DNA of 64,000 nt from Mesorhizobium sp. M7A.F.Ca.US.008.03.1.1 (GTDB lineage: Bacteria; Pseudomonadota; Alphaproteobacteria; Rhizobiales; Rhizobiaceae). The translations under genes and the position numbers were made by a program. This document shows positions 45,787-54,286 of the stretch, piece after piece. The stretch is from the NCBI RefSeq assembly GCF_003997495.1, contig NZ_RZRU01000007.1, positions 124,001-188,000 of the forward strand, read 5' to 3'. Numbering within the stretch: the stretch's first letter is position 1; each line of letters begins with the position of its first letter. The notes under the pieces are model-generated. The model was not told where the DNA came from. It saw only the letters and a list, made by a program, of their open reading frames with translations, and ran no database searches.

Positions 45787-46326
45787 ATGGACAAGAGCCC
45801 CGACGCCTTTCGTACCATCAGCGAGGTCGCCGAAGATCTCGATTTGCCGCAGCATGTGCTGCGCTTCTGGGAAACGCGTTTCAACCAGATCAAGCCGATG
45901 AAGCGCGGCGGGGGCCGTCGTTACTACCGGCCGCAGGATGTCGAGCTGATCAAGGGCATCCGACACATGCTCTACGACCAAGGCTACACCATCAAGGGCG
46001 TGCAGAAGCTGTTGCGCGAGAACGGCAACCATTTCCTGGTTGCCATCGGCAATGGCGACATGGCCGCCGTCGAGGCGATCTCGCAGCGAAGGCAGGCTGA
46101 CCAGGTGCCGCTGACACCGGCGGCCCAGCCGCGTGGCATGGACGACGAACTGGTCGGCCAGCCGCGGGTGAAGCCCAGCCGCCGCTTTTTCGGCCTGGGC
46201 AAGAGCGACGAGGACGGTCCGGTGCAGCCGGATGCATCAAAACTCTCGCGCGACAACAGGGCCTTGCTGCAGGAGGCGCTATTCGACCTCCTGGAATGCA
46301 AGCGCCTGCTTGACCAGGTGCGCTGA
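45787..46326 (+). CDS. MerR-family transcriptional regulator
   Basis: A 179-residue protein. The N-terminal winged helix ([40 protein letters not shown]) and the start of the coiled coil ([16 protein letters not shown]) are followed by a variable linker and a C-terminal helix. It has no metal-site cysteines. It is the regulator that usually follows ihfA in alphaproteobacteria; its regulon is undefined. Confidence 0.9.
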   Translation: MDKSPDAFRTISEVAEDLDLPQHVLRFWETRFNQIKPMKRGGGRRYYRPQDVELIKGIRHMLYDQGYTIKGVQKLLRENGNHFLVAIGNGDMAAVEAISQRRQADQVPLTPAAQPRGMDDELVGQPRVKPSRRFFGLGKSDEDGPVQPDASKLSRDNRALLQEALFDLLECKRLLDQVR

Positions 46327-46361
46327 GCGTCGCTCCAAGCGACATCGATATTGCCAAAACC

Positions 46362-46386
46362 GGAACCCGTCTTCCGGTGAGGCGTT
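46362..46386 (+). promoter_or_regulatory. EcfG-type general stress promoter
   Basis: GGAAC (46362-46366) and CGTT (46383-46386) are separated by 16 nt, matching the consensus GGAAC-N16-17-CGTT for the alphaproteobacterial stress sigma factor EcfG. The DUF883 gene starts 31 nt after it. Confidence 0.68.
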
Positions 46387-46417
46387 ACGTTTCCTTCTGC
46401 AATGAAGGAAACATATC

Positions 46418-46720
46418 ATGGCATCATTTTCGACCCTCTCCGACATCGATCTCGACAGGCAGGTCGCGGCTCTCACCAAGGAATTGACCAGCCTGAAGAA
46501 GGCAGTGGCCAGGCGAGGCGGCGCCTACTACGAGGACGGTCGCGATGCCGCGCTCGACACCTATTCCGATCTTGCCGGGCGTCTGCGCGACGCCATGCCG
46601 GCAATCCGCAAACAGGGCAGGGTGATCGAGAGATCGGCCCGCGACCATCCGGCGGCGGCCGCCACTGTCGGCCTTGTGGTGCTCGGTCTTGTCGTCAGTC
46701 TGCTGTTCAGCCGGCGCTGA
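46418..46720 (+). CDS. DUF883 family membrane-anchored protein (YqjD/ElaB-like)
   Basis: A 100-residue protein: an amphipathic N-terminus (VAALTKELTSLKKAVARRGG), then RLRDAMPAIRKQGRVIERSA, and one C-terminal helix (AAATVGLVVLGLVVSLLFSRR). This is the layout of ElaB/YqjD-type proteins, which tether to the inner membrane and can bind ribosomes in stationary phase. An EcfG-type promoter upstream fits stress-dependent expression. Confidence 0.85.
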   Translation: MASFSTLSDIDLDRQVAALTKELTSLKKAVARRGGAYYEDGRDAALDTYSDLAGRLRDAMPAIRKQGRVIERSARDHPAAAATVGLVVLGLVVSLLFSRR

Positions 46721-46853
46721 GGAATGGGCCCGGTCCCCGGACTGGTCGCAAATTGCCTTCGCGCAAAGGGTTTCGCTGGGTCGCGGTATCGGGATTTGCG
46801 CCGAAATCTCACACTGTCGTTCGACGAACTTGGTGGCCCGAAACGTGTCGAGC

Positions 46854-46886
46854 CTCGCGTCGCATTGCCGCTCGCGTCGCATTGCC
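46854..46886. repeat. Short tandem repeat, two copies
   Basis: CTCGCGTCGCATTGCC occurs at 46854-46869 and 46871-46886, one base apart. It lies in about 230 bp of noncoding DNA between the DUF883 gene and the His-rich gene. Likely local duplication; no function inferred. Confidence 0.7.
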
Positions 46887-46949
46887 AAGAGAAGGCCAGC
46901 CTCGAACAAAGAAGCCAAGGCCGGTCTTCGCGTTGGCAGTCTGGTGTGC

Positions 46950-47150
46950 TTAGTAGGCCTTCTTCATCGTCTTCTTCACGTGGTGGTGATGGTGGTGATG
47001 ATGGTGGTGGCGGACATGGTGGCGATGGTGATGGTGGTGACGATGATGCTTGGCCATCGGGGCCGCATCCGCACTCGTCGCGCCGATGACGGGCACCGTG
47101 AAAGCCAATGCAACTGCAAGCCCGAGGGCCGAGAGGAGGGACTTCTTCAT
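46950..47150 (-). CDS. Histidine-rich small secreted protein
   Basis: A 66-residue protein: a signal peptide (KKSLLSALGLAVALAFTVPV ending near SADAAP) is followed by a short mature part with 19 histidines, including one run of ten, and a lysine-rich end. AAGGA is 8 nt before the ATG at 47150. The composition predicts Zn/Ni/Cu binding in the periplasm or envelope. Similar short His-rich exported proteins occur in rhizobia; function undefined. No metal transporter gene is adjacent. Confidence 0.78.
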   Translation of the reverse strand: MKKSLLSALGLAVALAFTVPVIGATSADAAPMAKHHRHHHHHRHHVRHHHHHHHHHHVKKTMKKAY

Positions 47151-47347
47151 GGATCGTTTCCTTTTGTTTCGCGGGCGCATATGGATCGGGGCGATAGCCC
47201 GGCCGCCGCGAATGGAATTACGCGCCCGAATTTTTTCGTCAGTATTTCCCGATTATAGAATTTTGTTTCTGGACTGTTTCTGACCAATCCAGCCTCCCGA
47301 CACCATGCACGGCAAGATCGAGAGGCGGCCATTGGCCGCCTGTTCGA

Positions 47348-47962
47348 CTACATTGGCGGCACGACACCGTTGGTTCCGACCACGACGCGGCTGGCGCTCA
47401 GCGCCCCGTCACTGCCCCGCTCTGCGGTGACGAAGACAGTCGCACCCGGCTTGAGGTCGGTCGGTGTCGCCGGCGCGAAGGTCACGACAGGCGTGGTGTC
47501 GGGGATCGAAATCTTCTTGGTCTGGCCATTGTCATAGGTCAGCGTGACGGATCGCCCGCTTATATCGGTAACGTCGGCAACGGTGCCGTTGGTCATCCGG
47601 CTGTTTGGCTGCAGGTCCCAGGGGCGGTCGCCCTCGCCAGTGCCTTTCAGCGCGGCCGGAAAGACCACCACCTCCAGGGCGCCACTGCCGCCATCGGCTT
47701 TCGAAACGGAGGCAATGCCGAGGAAATCGCCCTGCTTGATGTCTTTTGCCGAGGCGTTGGCGACGCCCGAGATCTTCCAGCCGGCCTTGAGCTTGATCGC
47801 GTCGGTATCGCCCTGGCGGGTTTTCACGGTGAGCAGCGTGGGCTCAAAACTGACCACCGTGCCGCGCACACGCAGCGCGTCCGCGGCTTGGGCGGCGCTC
47901 GCGCCGGCGAGGGAAAGGCTGGAAATCGTGCCGAGCACGACCATGACTGTCTTCAGGTTCAT
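47348..47962 (-). CDS. Secreted protein, DUF5666-like beta-rich repeats
   Basis: A 204-residue protein: signal peptide (VMVVLGTISSLSLAGASA ending at AAQAAD), then two beta-rich segments of similar pattern (RVRGTVVSFEPTLLTVKTRQ and TDISGRSVTLTYDNGQTKKI, each followed by a D/K-PGA-type turn). It is predicted periplasmic. Database names such as metal ABC permease would be wrong: there is no membrane segment after the leader. GGAAGGA lies 9 nt before the start. Confidence 0.75.
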   Translation of the reverse strand: MNLKTVMVVLGTISSLSLAGASAAQAADALRVRGTVVSFEPTLLTVKTRQGDTDAIKLKAGWKISGVANASAKDIKQGDFLGIASVSKADGGSGALEVVVFPAALKGTGEGDRPWDLQPNSRMTNGTVADVTDISGRSVTLTYDNGQTKKISIPDTTPVVTFAPATPTDLKPGATVFVTAERGSDGALSASRVVVGTNGVVPPM

Positions 47963-48246
47963 TGCAAAAAATCCTTCCGGGAACGAACTGGCTGGGACCG
48001 GATGGTTACAGGCCAGCGACCCGGAGATAACGAATGGGCGCGGCGAAACTGCCGGCAAAAGGCTGATCAGGCCTTCAAAACAACTTGATCGCGACGTGTG
48101 CGCGAGAGGGCCGCGCCAGGCCCCTGGTTCACGATCCCGTGACGGCCCTTTTGGCTCTTGGCAAATCGCCGGCGAGAGGGCATCTTCCCGACCGTCTCAG
48201 GCAACACTCCTCATTTGATCAAACTCTTTCAGTCATGGAGTTGCCA

Positions 48247-48531
48247 ATGCCCCATAATGCGAAAAGCGAACCCCACTCCGAGCCGGCAACCAACGGGAGC
48301 GGGCCGGATTACAGCACCCTCAGAGCGATGCGGGAGACCCGCGGTTACAGCGTGGAAGAGCTCTCCCTGACATGCGGCCTGGCGGTGGACGAAATTAAGG
48401 ATATCGAAAGCGGCAGAGTGACCGACCCGTCGAAGCTGCGTCGTATTGTGTCCGCGCTTCACCTTCCCCAGGAGGCTCTGATCACCCCGGCTGTGCCGAC
48501 GCCGGCGGCGCAAGGTCGATCACTGGCGTAG
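48247..48531 (+). CDS. XRE-type helix-turn-helix protein
   Basis: A 94-residue protein with a disordered N-terminus and one XRE helix-turn-helix: LRAMRETRGYSVEELSLTCG then VDEIKDIESGRVTDPSKLRR. GGAG lies 6 nt before ATG 48247. It is probably a small DNA-binding regulator. A strong terminator follows the stop. No partner gene is adjacent. Confidence 0.82.
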   Translation: MPHNAKSEPHSEPATNGSGPDYSTLRAMRETRGYSVEELSLTCGLAVDEIKDIESGRVTDPSKLRRIVSALHLPQEALITPAVPTPAAQGRSLA

Positions 48532-48553
48532 ATCCGCACCAGGCATTCCAGAG

Positions 48554-48583
48554 AACCCGCCAAGGCCCCTTGGCGGGTTTCTT
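48554..48583. terminator. Intrinsic terminator after the XRE gene
   Basis: The stem AACCCGCCAA/TTGGCGGGTT has a 6-nt loop and is followed by TCTT. Confidence 0.8.
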
Positions 48584-48716
48584 GTACCCTGCCGCAGCGT
48601 CTGCTTCAGCCTGGCGCTTGCCGATCTGTCTATCGCACGTGCTTATGCGTGCTGCGGCCTCGGCTGCTGAACCGTTATCTGCCGTCCATCAAGTTCTGAA
48701 CCATGGGTTTTTCGAT

Positions 48717-49178
48717 ATGAGCCTGGACTCCGTTCGTGCCTTCTTTGCCACCCACGCACCCGACATCGATGTCATCGTGACCCAGGCGAGCTCGGCTACC
48801 GTGGCATTGGCGGCTGAGGCGCATGGCGTGCTGCCGGCCCAGATCGCCAAGACGATCTGCCTGCGCGTCGGCGACCGCACCATGCTGGTGGTGACCAGCG
48901 GCATCGCCAGGCTGGACAATCGCAAGTTCAAGGACCAGTTCGGCGGCAAGCCGCGCATGCTCGATGCCACGGAGGTTGTCGAAGCGACGAGCCACCCGGT
49001 GGGCGGTGTCTGCCCGTTCGGCCTGCCGGCGCCGCTGCCGGTCTATTGCGACGTGTCGCTACGCGAATTCGACGAAGTCGTCCCCGCCGCCGGCGCCACC
49101 AACGCTGCTGTGCGGATTGCGCCGCAGCGCATGGTTGAGCTGATCGGCGCCGAATGGGTCGATGTATGCCAAGGGTAG
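48717..49178 (+). CDS. YbaK/EbsC-type aminoacyl-tRNA deacylase
   Basis: A 153-residue single-domain YbaK/ProX-like editing protein: TVALAAEAHGVLPAQIAKTI, LVVTSGIARLDNRKFKDQFG and SHPVGGVCPFGLPAPLPVYC (the GxxxPF substrate loop). Such enzymes hydrolyse mischarged tRNAs (for example Cys-tRNA-Pro). The ATG at 48717 starts the fold. Coincidentally the next element is tRNA-Pro on the other strand. Confidence 0.88.
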   Translation: MSLDSVRAFFATHAPDIDVIVTQASSATVALAAEAHGVLPAQIAKTICLRVGDRTMLVVTSGIARLDNRKFKDQFGGKPRMLDATEVVEATSHPVGGVCPFGLPAPLPVYCDVSLREFDEVVPAAGATNAAVRIAPQRMVELIGAEWVDVCQG

Positions 49179-49296
49179 AATTGGCGCCCGAGCCGGAGTT
49201 CAAGCGGCGGAGGACATGGTTGCCCCGATCCGAGATTTGGCCGGGCTGACCTGGGCATCTGGAGGGGGGACTTCGGGGGCAAGTCCTACTTTGAAT

Positions 49297-49373
<77 letters not shown>

Positions 49374-49429
49374 GACCGGTCGCGATGTATCGTGATAACC
49401 CCGTGCGGGTCAACCGAATTCCGCGACTT

Positions 49430-50698
49430 TTATCCCGCTGCGATTGCCGGTGCCGGCGAGCCCTGCAAGACTGGCCGCAACAGCCGCTGATGGCTGTATT
49501 CCAGCGCGATGGCGCCCCAGATCAGGCCGAGCAGCAGATAGACGTGGCGCCAGTGATCGATGTCGATGAAGGTGCCGAGCCCGATATTGCCGATGAAAGC
49601 GACATAGGCGCACAACAGATACGGCTGCCACGGGCGGTCGCGCAGCAGGATGCGGAAACCGGCTGCTAGCGTCCATAAGACGAGCGCAAGGAACGACACG
49701 AAGCCGAGCCAGCCATAGTCCATCAGCATCTTCAGCCAGATGTCGTGGGTGTCTTCACCGAAGATCGTGCCGAAGACCAGCGGGCCGATGCCGAACGGAT
49801 GCTCCATCGCCATCTGGAAGCCGATGCCGTAGCGGGCGAAGCGGCCTAGGCGGGCGGTGTCGTAGCTCTGTTCGAGATGGGCACGGTTGGAGAACATCTC
49901 CGACACGCCGGGCAGCTGCAGGATGACGATCATAGCGACGACCAGCAGCGCCAGCGCGGCCATCGTCATCACCACCACGCGCAGCCGGAACTTGCCGCTG
50001 GCGCTCTGCAGGAACAGGCAGCCGGTGAGCAGGACAGCCGAAACGGCGAACATGCCCCAGGCGCCGCGGGAGAAGGAGAAGAAGATGCCGGCGGTGATGA
50101 TCAGCAGCGGCGCCGCCAGCAGCGGCATGCGTGTCACCGGTCCGGTCAAAAGCAGATAGAGCAGATAGATGCCGGGCAGCACCAGGAACGGGCCGAACAC
50201 GTTCGGGTCCTGGAAGGCGCCGGCGGCACGGTCGTATTTGGTGAACATCTCCGCGCCCGGAAAGGCATGGAAGTAGCCTGCAATGCCAAGCAGCGAGGTG
50301 GCTACGGCCGAAACCACATAGGCAATGAAGATCAATCGGTAGAGGTTCGGCTGTACGGCGGTGATCGACGCGAAGAACACCGCGCTGAAGGCGAGAAACA
50401 GCGACACGGCGAGATAGAGCGGCGTGTTGGCGAGGTCCGCCATCTGCGTCATGGAGATCATGCCGCCGATGTTCATCGTCACCAGCAGCACCAGCAATGG
50501 CGTTGCCGCGCGGGAAATCCTCAAGCCGAAAAGCGCCCAGATGGCGATCAGCCCGGCCATATAGAGCTCATAGGGCGCCGGCTCGCTGATGACGAAGCCG
50601 GACAGCAGAATCCCGAGGAAGACCGCACCCGAGGAAATCAGCGCGACCAGCTTGGCGTTGACCGCCGCGCGCGGCAGATCATGGCTGATCGCGCTCAA
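49430..50698 (-). CDS. Wzy-like O-antigen polymerase/ligase family protein
   Basis: A 422-residue protein with 11-12 hydrophobic helices and a large periplasmic loop carrying the Wzy_C features: FTKYDRAAGAFQDPNVFGPF, FFSFSRGAWGMFAVSAVLL and the HPFGIGPLVFGTIFGEDTHD loop. These polymerise or ligate undecaprenyl-linked oligosaccharides. The TTG start overlaps the stop of the phosphoglycosyltransferase gene (TTGA), so the two are coupled. Confidence 0.88.
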   Translation of the reverse strand: MSAISHDLPRAAVNAKLVALISSGAVFLGILLSGFVISEPAPYELYMAGLIAIWALFGLRISRAATPLLVLLVTMNIGGMISMTQMADLANTPLYLAVSLFLAFSAVFFASITAVQPNLYRLIFIAYVVSAVATSLLGIAGYFHAFPGAEMFTKYDRAAGAFQDPNVFGPFLVLPGIYLLYLLLTGPVTRMPLLAAPLLIITAGIFFSFSRGAWGMFAVSAVLLTGCLFLQSASGKFRLRVVVMTMAALALLVVAMIVILQLPGVSEMFSNRAHLEQSYDTARLGRFARYGIGFQMAMEHPFGIGPLVFGTIFGEDTHDIWLKMLMDYGWLGFVSFLALVLWTLAAGFRILLRDRPWQPYLLCAYVAFIGNIGLGTFIDIDHWRHVYLLLGLIWGAIALEYSHQRLLRPVLQGSPAPAIAAG

Positions 50699-52230
50699 TA
50701 GGCATTTTCCGTATTGAGCAGCCGGAGCGGCGTCAGGAACAGGATCCGCAAATCGAACAGCAGCGACCAGTTCTCGATGTAGTAGAGATCATATTCCGTG
50801 CGCATGCGGATCTTCTCGTTGGTGTCCATCTCGCCGCGCCAACCATTGATCTGCGCCCAGCCGGTGACGCCGGGCTTGACCTTGTGGCGGGCGAAATAGC
50901 CGTCGACAACCTCGTTGTAGAGCAGGTTATGCGACTGCGCGGCAATGGCGTGCGGACGCGGGCCGACCAGCGACAGCGAACCCAACAGCGAGTTGAAGAA
51001 CTGCGGCAGCTCGTCGATCGAGGTCTTGCGGATGAAGCGGCCGACACGGGTGACGCGCGGGTCGTTCTTGGTCACCGTCTGCTTGGCGGTCGGGTCGGCT
51101 TTGTCCGTATACATCGAACGGAACTTGTAGACCTCGATGATCTCGTTGTTGAAACCGTGCCGCTTCTGATGGAACAGCACCGGCCCCTTGCTGTCGAGCT
51201 TGATGGCGATGGCGGTCGCCAGCATCACCGGCGAGAACACGACGATGCCGATCAGGCTGAAGACGATGTCGAAGGCGCGCTTGGCGACCGAATCCCAGTC
51301 GTTGATCGGCTTGTCGAAGATGTCGAGCATCGGCACCGCGCCGATGTAGGAATAGGCGCGCGGGCGAAATTGCAGCGCGTTGGAATGCGCCGACAGCCGG
51401 ATGTCGACCGGCAGCACCCACAGCTTCTTCAGCAGCTGCAGAACGCGCGATTCGGCGGTCAGCGGCAGCGATACGATCAGCATGTCGATACGGGCGATGC
51501 GGGCGAATTCGATCAGCTCCGAAATGGTGCCGAGCTTGGGGTAGCCGGCGACGATGGGCGGCGAGCGCTTGTCGCCGCGATCGTCGAAGATGCCGCAGAT
51601 GCGGATATCGTTGTAGGGCTGCTTTTCGACCGAGCGGATCAGGATTTCCGCCGCCTTGCCGCCGCCGACGATGACGGCGCGCCGCTCCATGCGGCCATCG
51701 CGCGCCCAGGCCCGGATCAGCTTCGACATCACCAGCCTGAGGCCGAAGATGAGAACGAAGCCGACGACGAACCACGTGCCGAACAAAAGGCGCGAATAGT
51801 CCTGCGACATCTTCATGACGAATGCCGTCAGCGCCATCAAGGCGAAACTGCCGGCCCAGACGAGCAGCACGCGGCCGAAGTTGGCGATGGGCCGCATCAG
51901 GGCGACGATCTGGTAGCAGTCGGTGACGTCGAGCAGCACTACGGCAAGGAACGAGCCCGCTGCGATCGTCACCGGATATTGCCAGGCGAGATAATTGAAG
52001 AACCCGACATAGTGGAAATAGACGGCGAGCCCGGAAAGGAACAGCAAGCCGAATTCGACCATGCGCAGGACACCGCTGACCATGATCGGCGACATCGTAT
52101 CGCGCCTGTACTGCGAGGCGACCTGGCGGGCGACATCGTTCATGCCGCTTGGCGTGTCGCCATCGGCCGGGCCGTCGAATTTACGCACCGCCTCTGCTGA
52201 AAAGCGGCGCGCGGGGTCGATCTCGTTCAT
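50695..52230 (-). CDS. Undecaprenyl-phosphate glycosylphosphotransferase (WbaP/WcaJ-like)
   Basis: A 511-residue initiating enzyme of exopolysaccharide synthesis. Four N-terminal helices, a central Rossmann-type domain (ERRAVIVGGGKAAEILIRSV) and a C-terminal catalytic domain after the helix RAFDIVFSLIGIVVFSPVML. The catalytic Asp-Glu pair is in KTSIDELPQFFNSLLGSLSL, then VGPRPHAIAAQSH, and PGVTGWAQINGWRGEM. It moves a hexose-1-phosphate to undecaprenyl phosphate. The ATG at 52230 is chosen over a start five codons upstream. Confidence 0.93.
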   Translation of the reverse strand: MNEIDPARRFSAEAVRKFDGPADGDTPSGMNDVARQVASQYRRDTMSPIMVSGVLRMVEFGLLFLSGLAVYFHYVGFFNYLAWQYPVTIAAGSFLAVVLLDVTDCYQIVALMRPIANFGRVLLVWAGSFALMALTAFVMKMSQDYSRLLFGTWFVVGFVLIFGLRLVMSKLIRAWARDGRMERRAVIVGGGKAAEILIRSVEKQPYNDIRICGIFDDRGDKRSPPIVAGYPKLGTISELIEFARIARIDMLIVSLPLTAESRVLQLLKKLWVLPVDIRLSAHSNALQFRPRAYSYIGAVPMLDIFDKPINDWDSVAKRAFDIVFSLIGIVVFSPVMLATAIAIKLDSKGPVLFHQKRHGFNNEIIEVYKFRSMYTDKADPTAKQTVTKNDPRVTRVGRFIRKTSIDELPQFFNSLLGSLSLVGPRPHAIAAQSHNLLYNEVVDGYFARHKVKPGVTGWAQINGWRGEMDTNEKIRMRTEYDLYYIENWSLLFDLRILFLTPLRLLNTENAY

Positions 52231-52324
52231 GAGGGCTTTCCGCAAGCTTCCCCACGGTCATAGCAAAAGAGAGCTAAGAAACCCTTGAAACAACGTATGG
52301 CTTTGGAACGGCTTGGTCCTGCGC

Positions 52325-53455
52325 CTACCCGTCGAGCGCGGCGAAATAGGCCTTCTCGATGTCGGCGGCCATCACATCGGCGCCGAAGCGCGCCTTGAGG
52401 TTGGCGCCATCGGGCATCAGGTCGCGATAGGCGGCCGGGTCGGCCAGCGCCTGGCTCATCCTTTCGGCGAGCTCGATCGGGTCGGGTCGGATCAGGGCAG
52501 GGGAACCGGTGTCGAATATCTCCGGAATGCCGCCGACCGCGGTTGCAATCATCGGCTTTCCCGCGGCAAGCGTTTCCAGGACGATATAGGGCATGGCTTC
52601 GGCGCGCGAGGGAACGATGACAAGCGCGGCAAGGGCAAAGGCCTCCCTGGCCGGCATCGGCGGCAGGAAGCGGACATGTCGCTCGAGCCCGAGGCGTTTC
52701 ACTTGCCCGTGGTAACGCGGAAGGTCGTCGCCGTCGCCGACCATCACCGCGGTCAGCGGGCGGCCGAACCGTGAGCCGGCGAGCGCCAATGCATCGATGA
52801 AGATGTCCGGTCCCTTCAGGTCGCGCATCATGCCGATATAAAGCAGGTCGGCTGCGCCCGGCGCGGTGATCACCGGCTCGAATTCTGTGGCGCGCAGGCC
52901 GTTATAGACGAGGGTGTTGGGAATGGGCGGCTCGCCGACCTTGTGGCGATAGGTCCGCCGCTCATAGTCCGAGACAAACAGCAGATAGTCGGTGAAGCGC
53001 GCCATGAAGCGCTCGAGCACGAAGAACAGCTTTCCGGTGGTCGTGTTCTCGTCATAGTGGAGGGAGCCGCCATGCGGCGAATAAAGGCGGGCTACGCGAG
53101 ACCTTGATACCCGCAACAATGAGCCGAACAGACGGGCATAGGCGCCACCCTTGGCGCCATGCCCGTGCAGTACGTCCGGCCGCAATTCCTTGATGATCCT
53201 GTATGTGCGCCAAGCTGAGGCAAGGTCGCCGGGACCGACGTGGCGCTGCATCGGCGTGCGATGAATGCCGAGCGCCAGCATGTCCTTCATCTGATCGAAC
53301 AGATGTTCCTCGAACGCGCCGCCCGTCGTCGAATCGCAGACGATGCCGACGGAATGCCCGGCGGCGACCTGCGCCTCGGTCAGGTCGCGCACATGCCGGA
53401 AAATTCCTCCGACGGGTGAGCGAAAGCAATGGACGATCCTGAGCCTGTCCGCCAC
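52325..53455 (-). CDS. Glycosyltransferase family 4
   Basis: A 376-residue GT-B fold enzyme: LRIVHCFRSPVGGIFRHVRD with the acceptor loop, VLHGHGAKGGAYARLFG, TLVYNGLRATEF and LLYIGMMRDLKGPDIFI, and the donor-site ExxxE-like VIVPSRAEAMPYIVLETLAA. It adds a sugar to the growing lipid-linked unit. A GTG start is used at 53455. It is 10 bp downstream of the export protein gene and the only typical glycosyltransferase in the visible cluster. Confidence 0.9.
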   Translation of the reverse strand: MADRLRIVHCFRSPVGGIFRHVRDLTEAQVAAGHSVGIVCDSTTGGAFEEHLFDQMKDMLALGIHRTPMQRHVGPGDLASAWRTYRIIKELRPDVLHGHGAKGGAYARLFGSLLRVSRSRVARLYSPHGGSLHYDENTTTGKLFFVLERFMARFTDYLLFVSDYERRTYRHKVGEPPIPNTLVYNGLRATEFEPVITAPGAADLLYIGMMRDLKGPDIFIDALALAGSRFGRPLTAVMVGDGDDLPRYHGQVKRLGLERHVRFLPPMPAREAFALAALVIVPSRAEAMPYIVLETLAAGKPMIATAVGGIPEIFDTGSPALIRPDPIELAERMSQALADPAAYRDLMPDGANLKARFGADVMAADIEKAYFAALDG

Positions 53456-53465
53456 TTGGTATCTG

Positions 53466-54029
53466 TCAGAACAGACGTTCGCGGACGTAGACCGTATCGC
53501 CCGGCAGCAGCGGGTCGGAGGTGACCACGCGGCCGGTCATCACCTTGCCGTTGATGTCGCGGGTGATGTCGACGCTTTCCTGGTTGGCGCGCGGCGTGAA
53601 GCCGCCGGCAATGGCGATCGCCTTCTGCACCGTCAGGCCGGGAACATAGGAATATTGGCCGGCGGCACCCACTTCGCCCATGACGAAGATCGGCCGGTAG
53701 CGGTCGATCTCGACCGAAACGTCGGGATCGCGCAGATAGCCTTGCCGCAATTTGTCGGCGATCTCCTTTTCCATCTGCTGCGCGGTGTGGCCGCGCGCCG
53801 GTATGGCGCCGACAAGCGGGAAGGAGAGGTAGCCGGATTGGTCGACGCTGTAGGTGTTGGTCAATCCGTCCTGCTCGAACACGGTGACGCGGACGCGGTC
53901 GCCGGCGCCAAGACGATAGGGCTGATCGAGCACCTCATGGAAGGCCGCCGGCGTCGGCCGGTAGCTGGAACAGCCAGCAAGCATCGATACGGCAAGCAGC
54001 GCGCGAGACAGGGAAGCAGTGCTTTTCAT
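53466..54029 (-). CDS. Polysaccharide export lipoprotein (Wza-like, short form)
   Basis: A 187-residue lipoprotein with lipobox LAGC (Cys at about residue 20). A Poly_export domain (YRLGAGDRVRVTVFEQDGLT, YLSFPLVGAIPARG) and one SLBB-like segment (DVSVEIDRYRPIFVMGEVGA) follow. It forms or partners the outer-membrane exit channel for the polysaccharide. The single short SLBB region resembles rhizobial ExoF-type proteins. It leads the minus-strand operon. Confidence 0.9.
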   Translation of the reverse strand: MKSTASLSRALLAVSMLAGCSSYRPTPAAFHEVLDQPYRLGAGDRVRVTVFEQDGLTNTYSVDQSGYLSFPLVGAIPARGHTAQQMEKEIADKLRQGYLRDPDVSVEIDRYRPIFVMGEVGAAGQYSYVPGLTVQKAIAIAGGFTPRANQESVDITRDINGKVMTGRVVTSDPLLPGDTVYVRERLF

Positions 54030-54102
54030 GGCCGGACAGGTACCTTCGACTGGTCGCTGCAACGTCGCAGCAACTCTGGGGATCGAGGTCCGTTATCATC
54101 CT

Positions 54103-54206
54103 GTTAGGGTTAATGGCCGGTAAAGGGAGCGCCCGGCACATCACGTCGCGGCAAGAGTTTTACGATTTTTGGCGGTTTTGTTTATCGCCCGCCAGTAAAC
54201 CCTAAC
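54103..54206. promoter_or_regulatory. Inverted repeat pair in the divergent exopolysaccharide promoter
   Basis: GTTAGGGTT (54103-54111) and its exact reverse complement AACCCTAAC (54198-54206) lie 87 bp apart in the region between the export gene and the copolymerase gene. The arrangement resembles a pair of half sites for one regulator controlling both directions. Binding is inferred. Confidence 0.45.
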
Positions 54207-54286
54207 GGAAACTTACCGCGATCTTAACGGCTGAGTTACCATAGTTGTTTACGGTGCGTGCTGACCCAGTATCGGAGTAGGGATGC

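Noticed and set aside
46724..47089. Plus-strand frame rich in Gly/Asp opposite the His-rich gene
   Set aside because: The Gly/Asp run is the mirror of the histidine codons. The minus-strand frame has a signal peptide and ribosome site.
49179..49296. Integrase attachment site beside tRNA-Pro
   Set aside because: No integrase, no repeated tRNA 3' end and no change in base composition were seen nearby.
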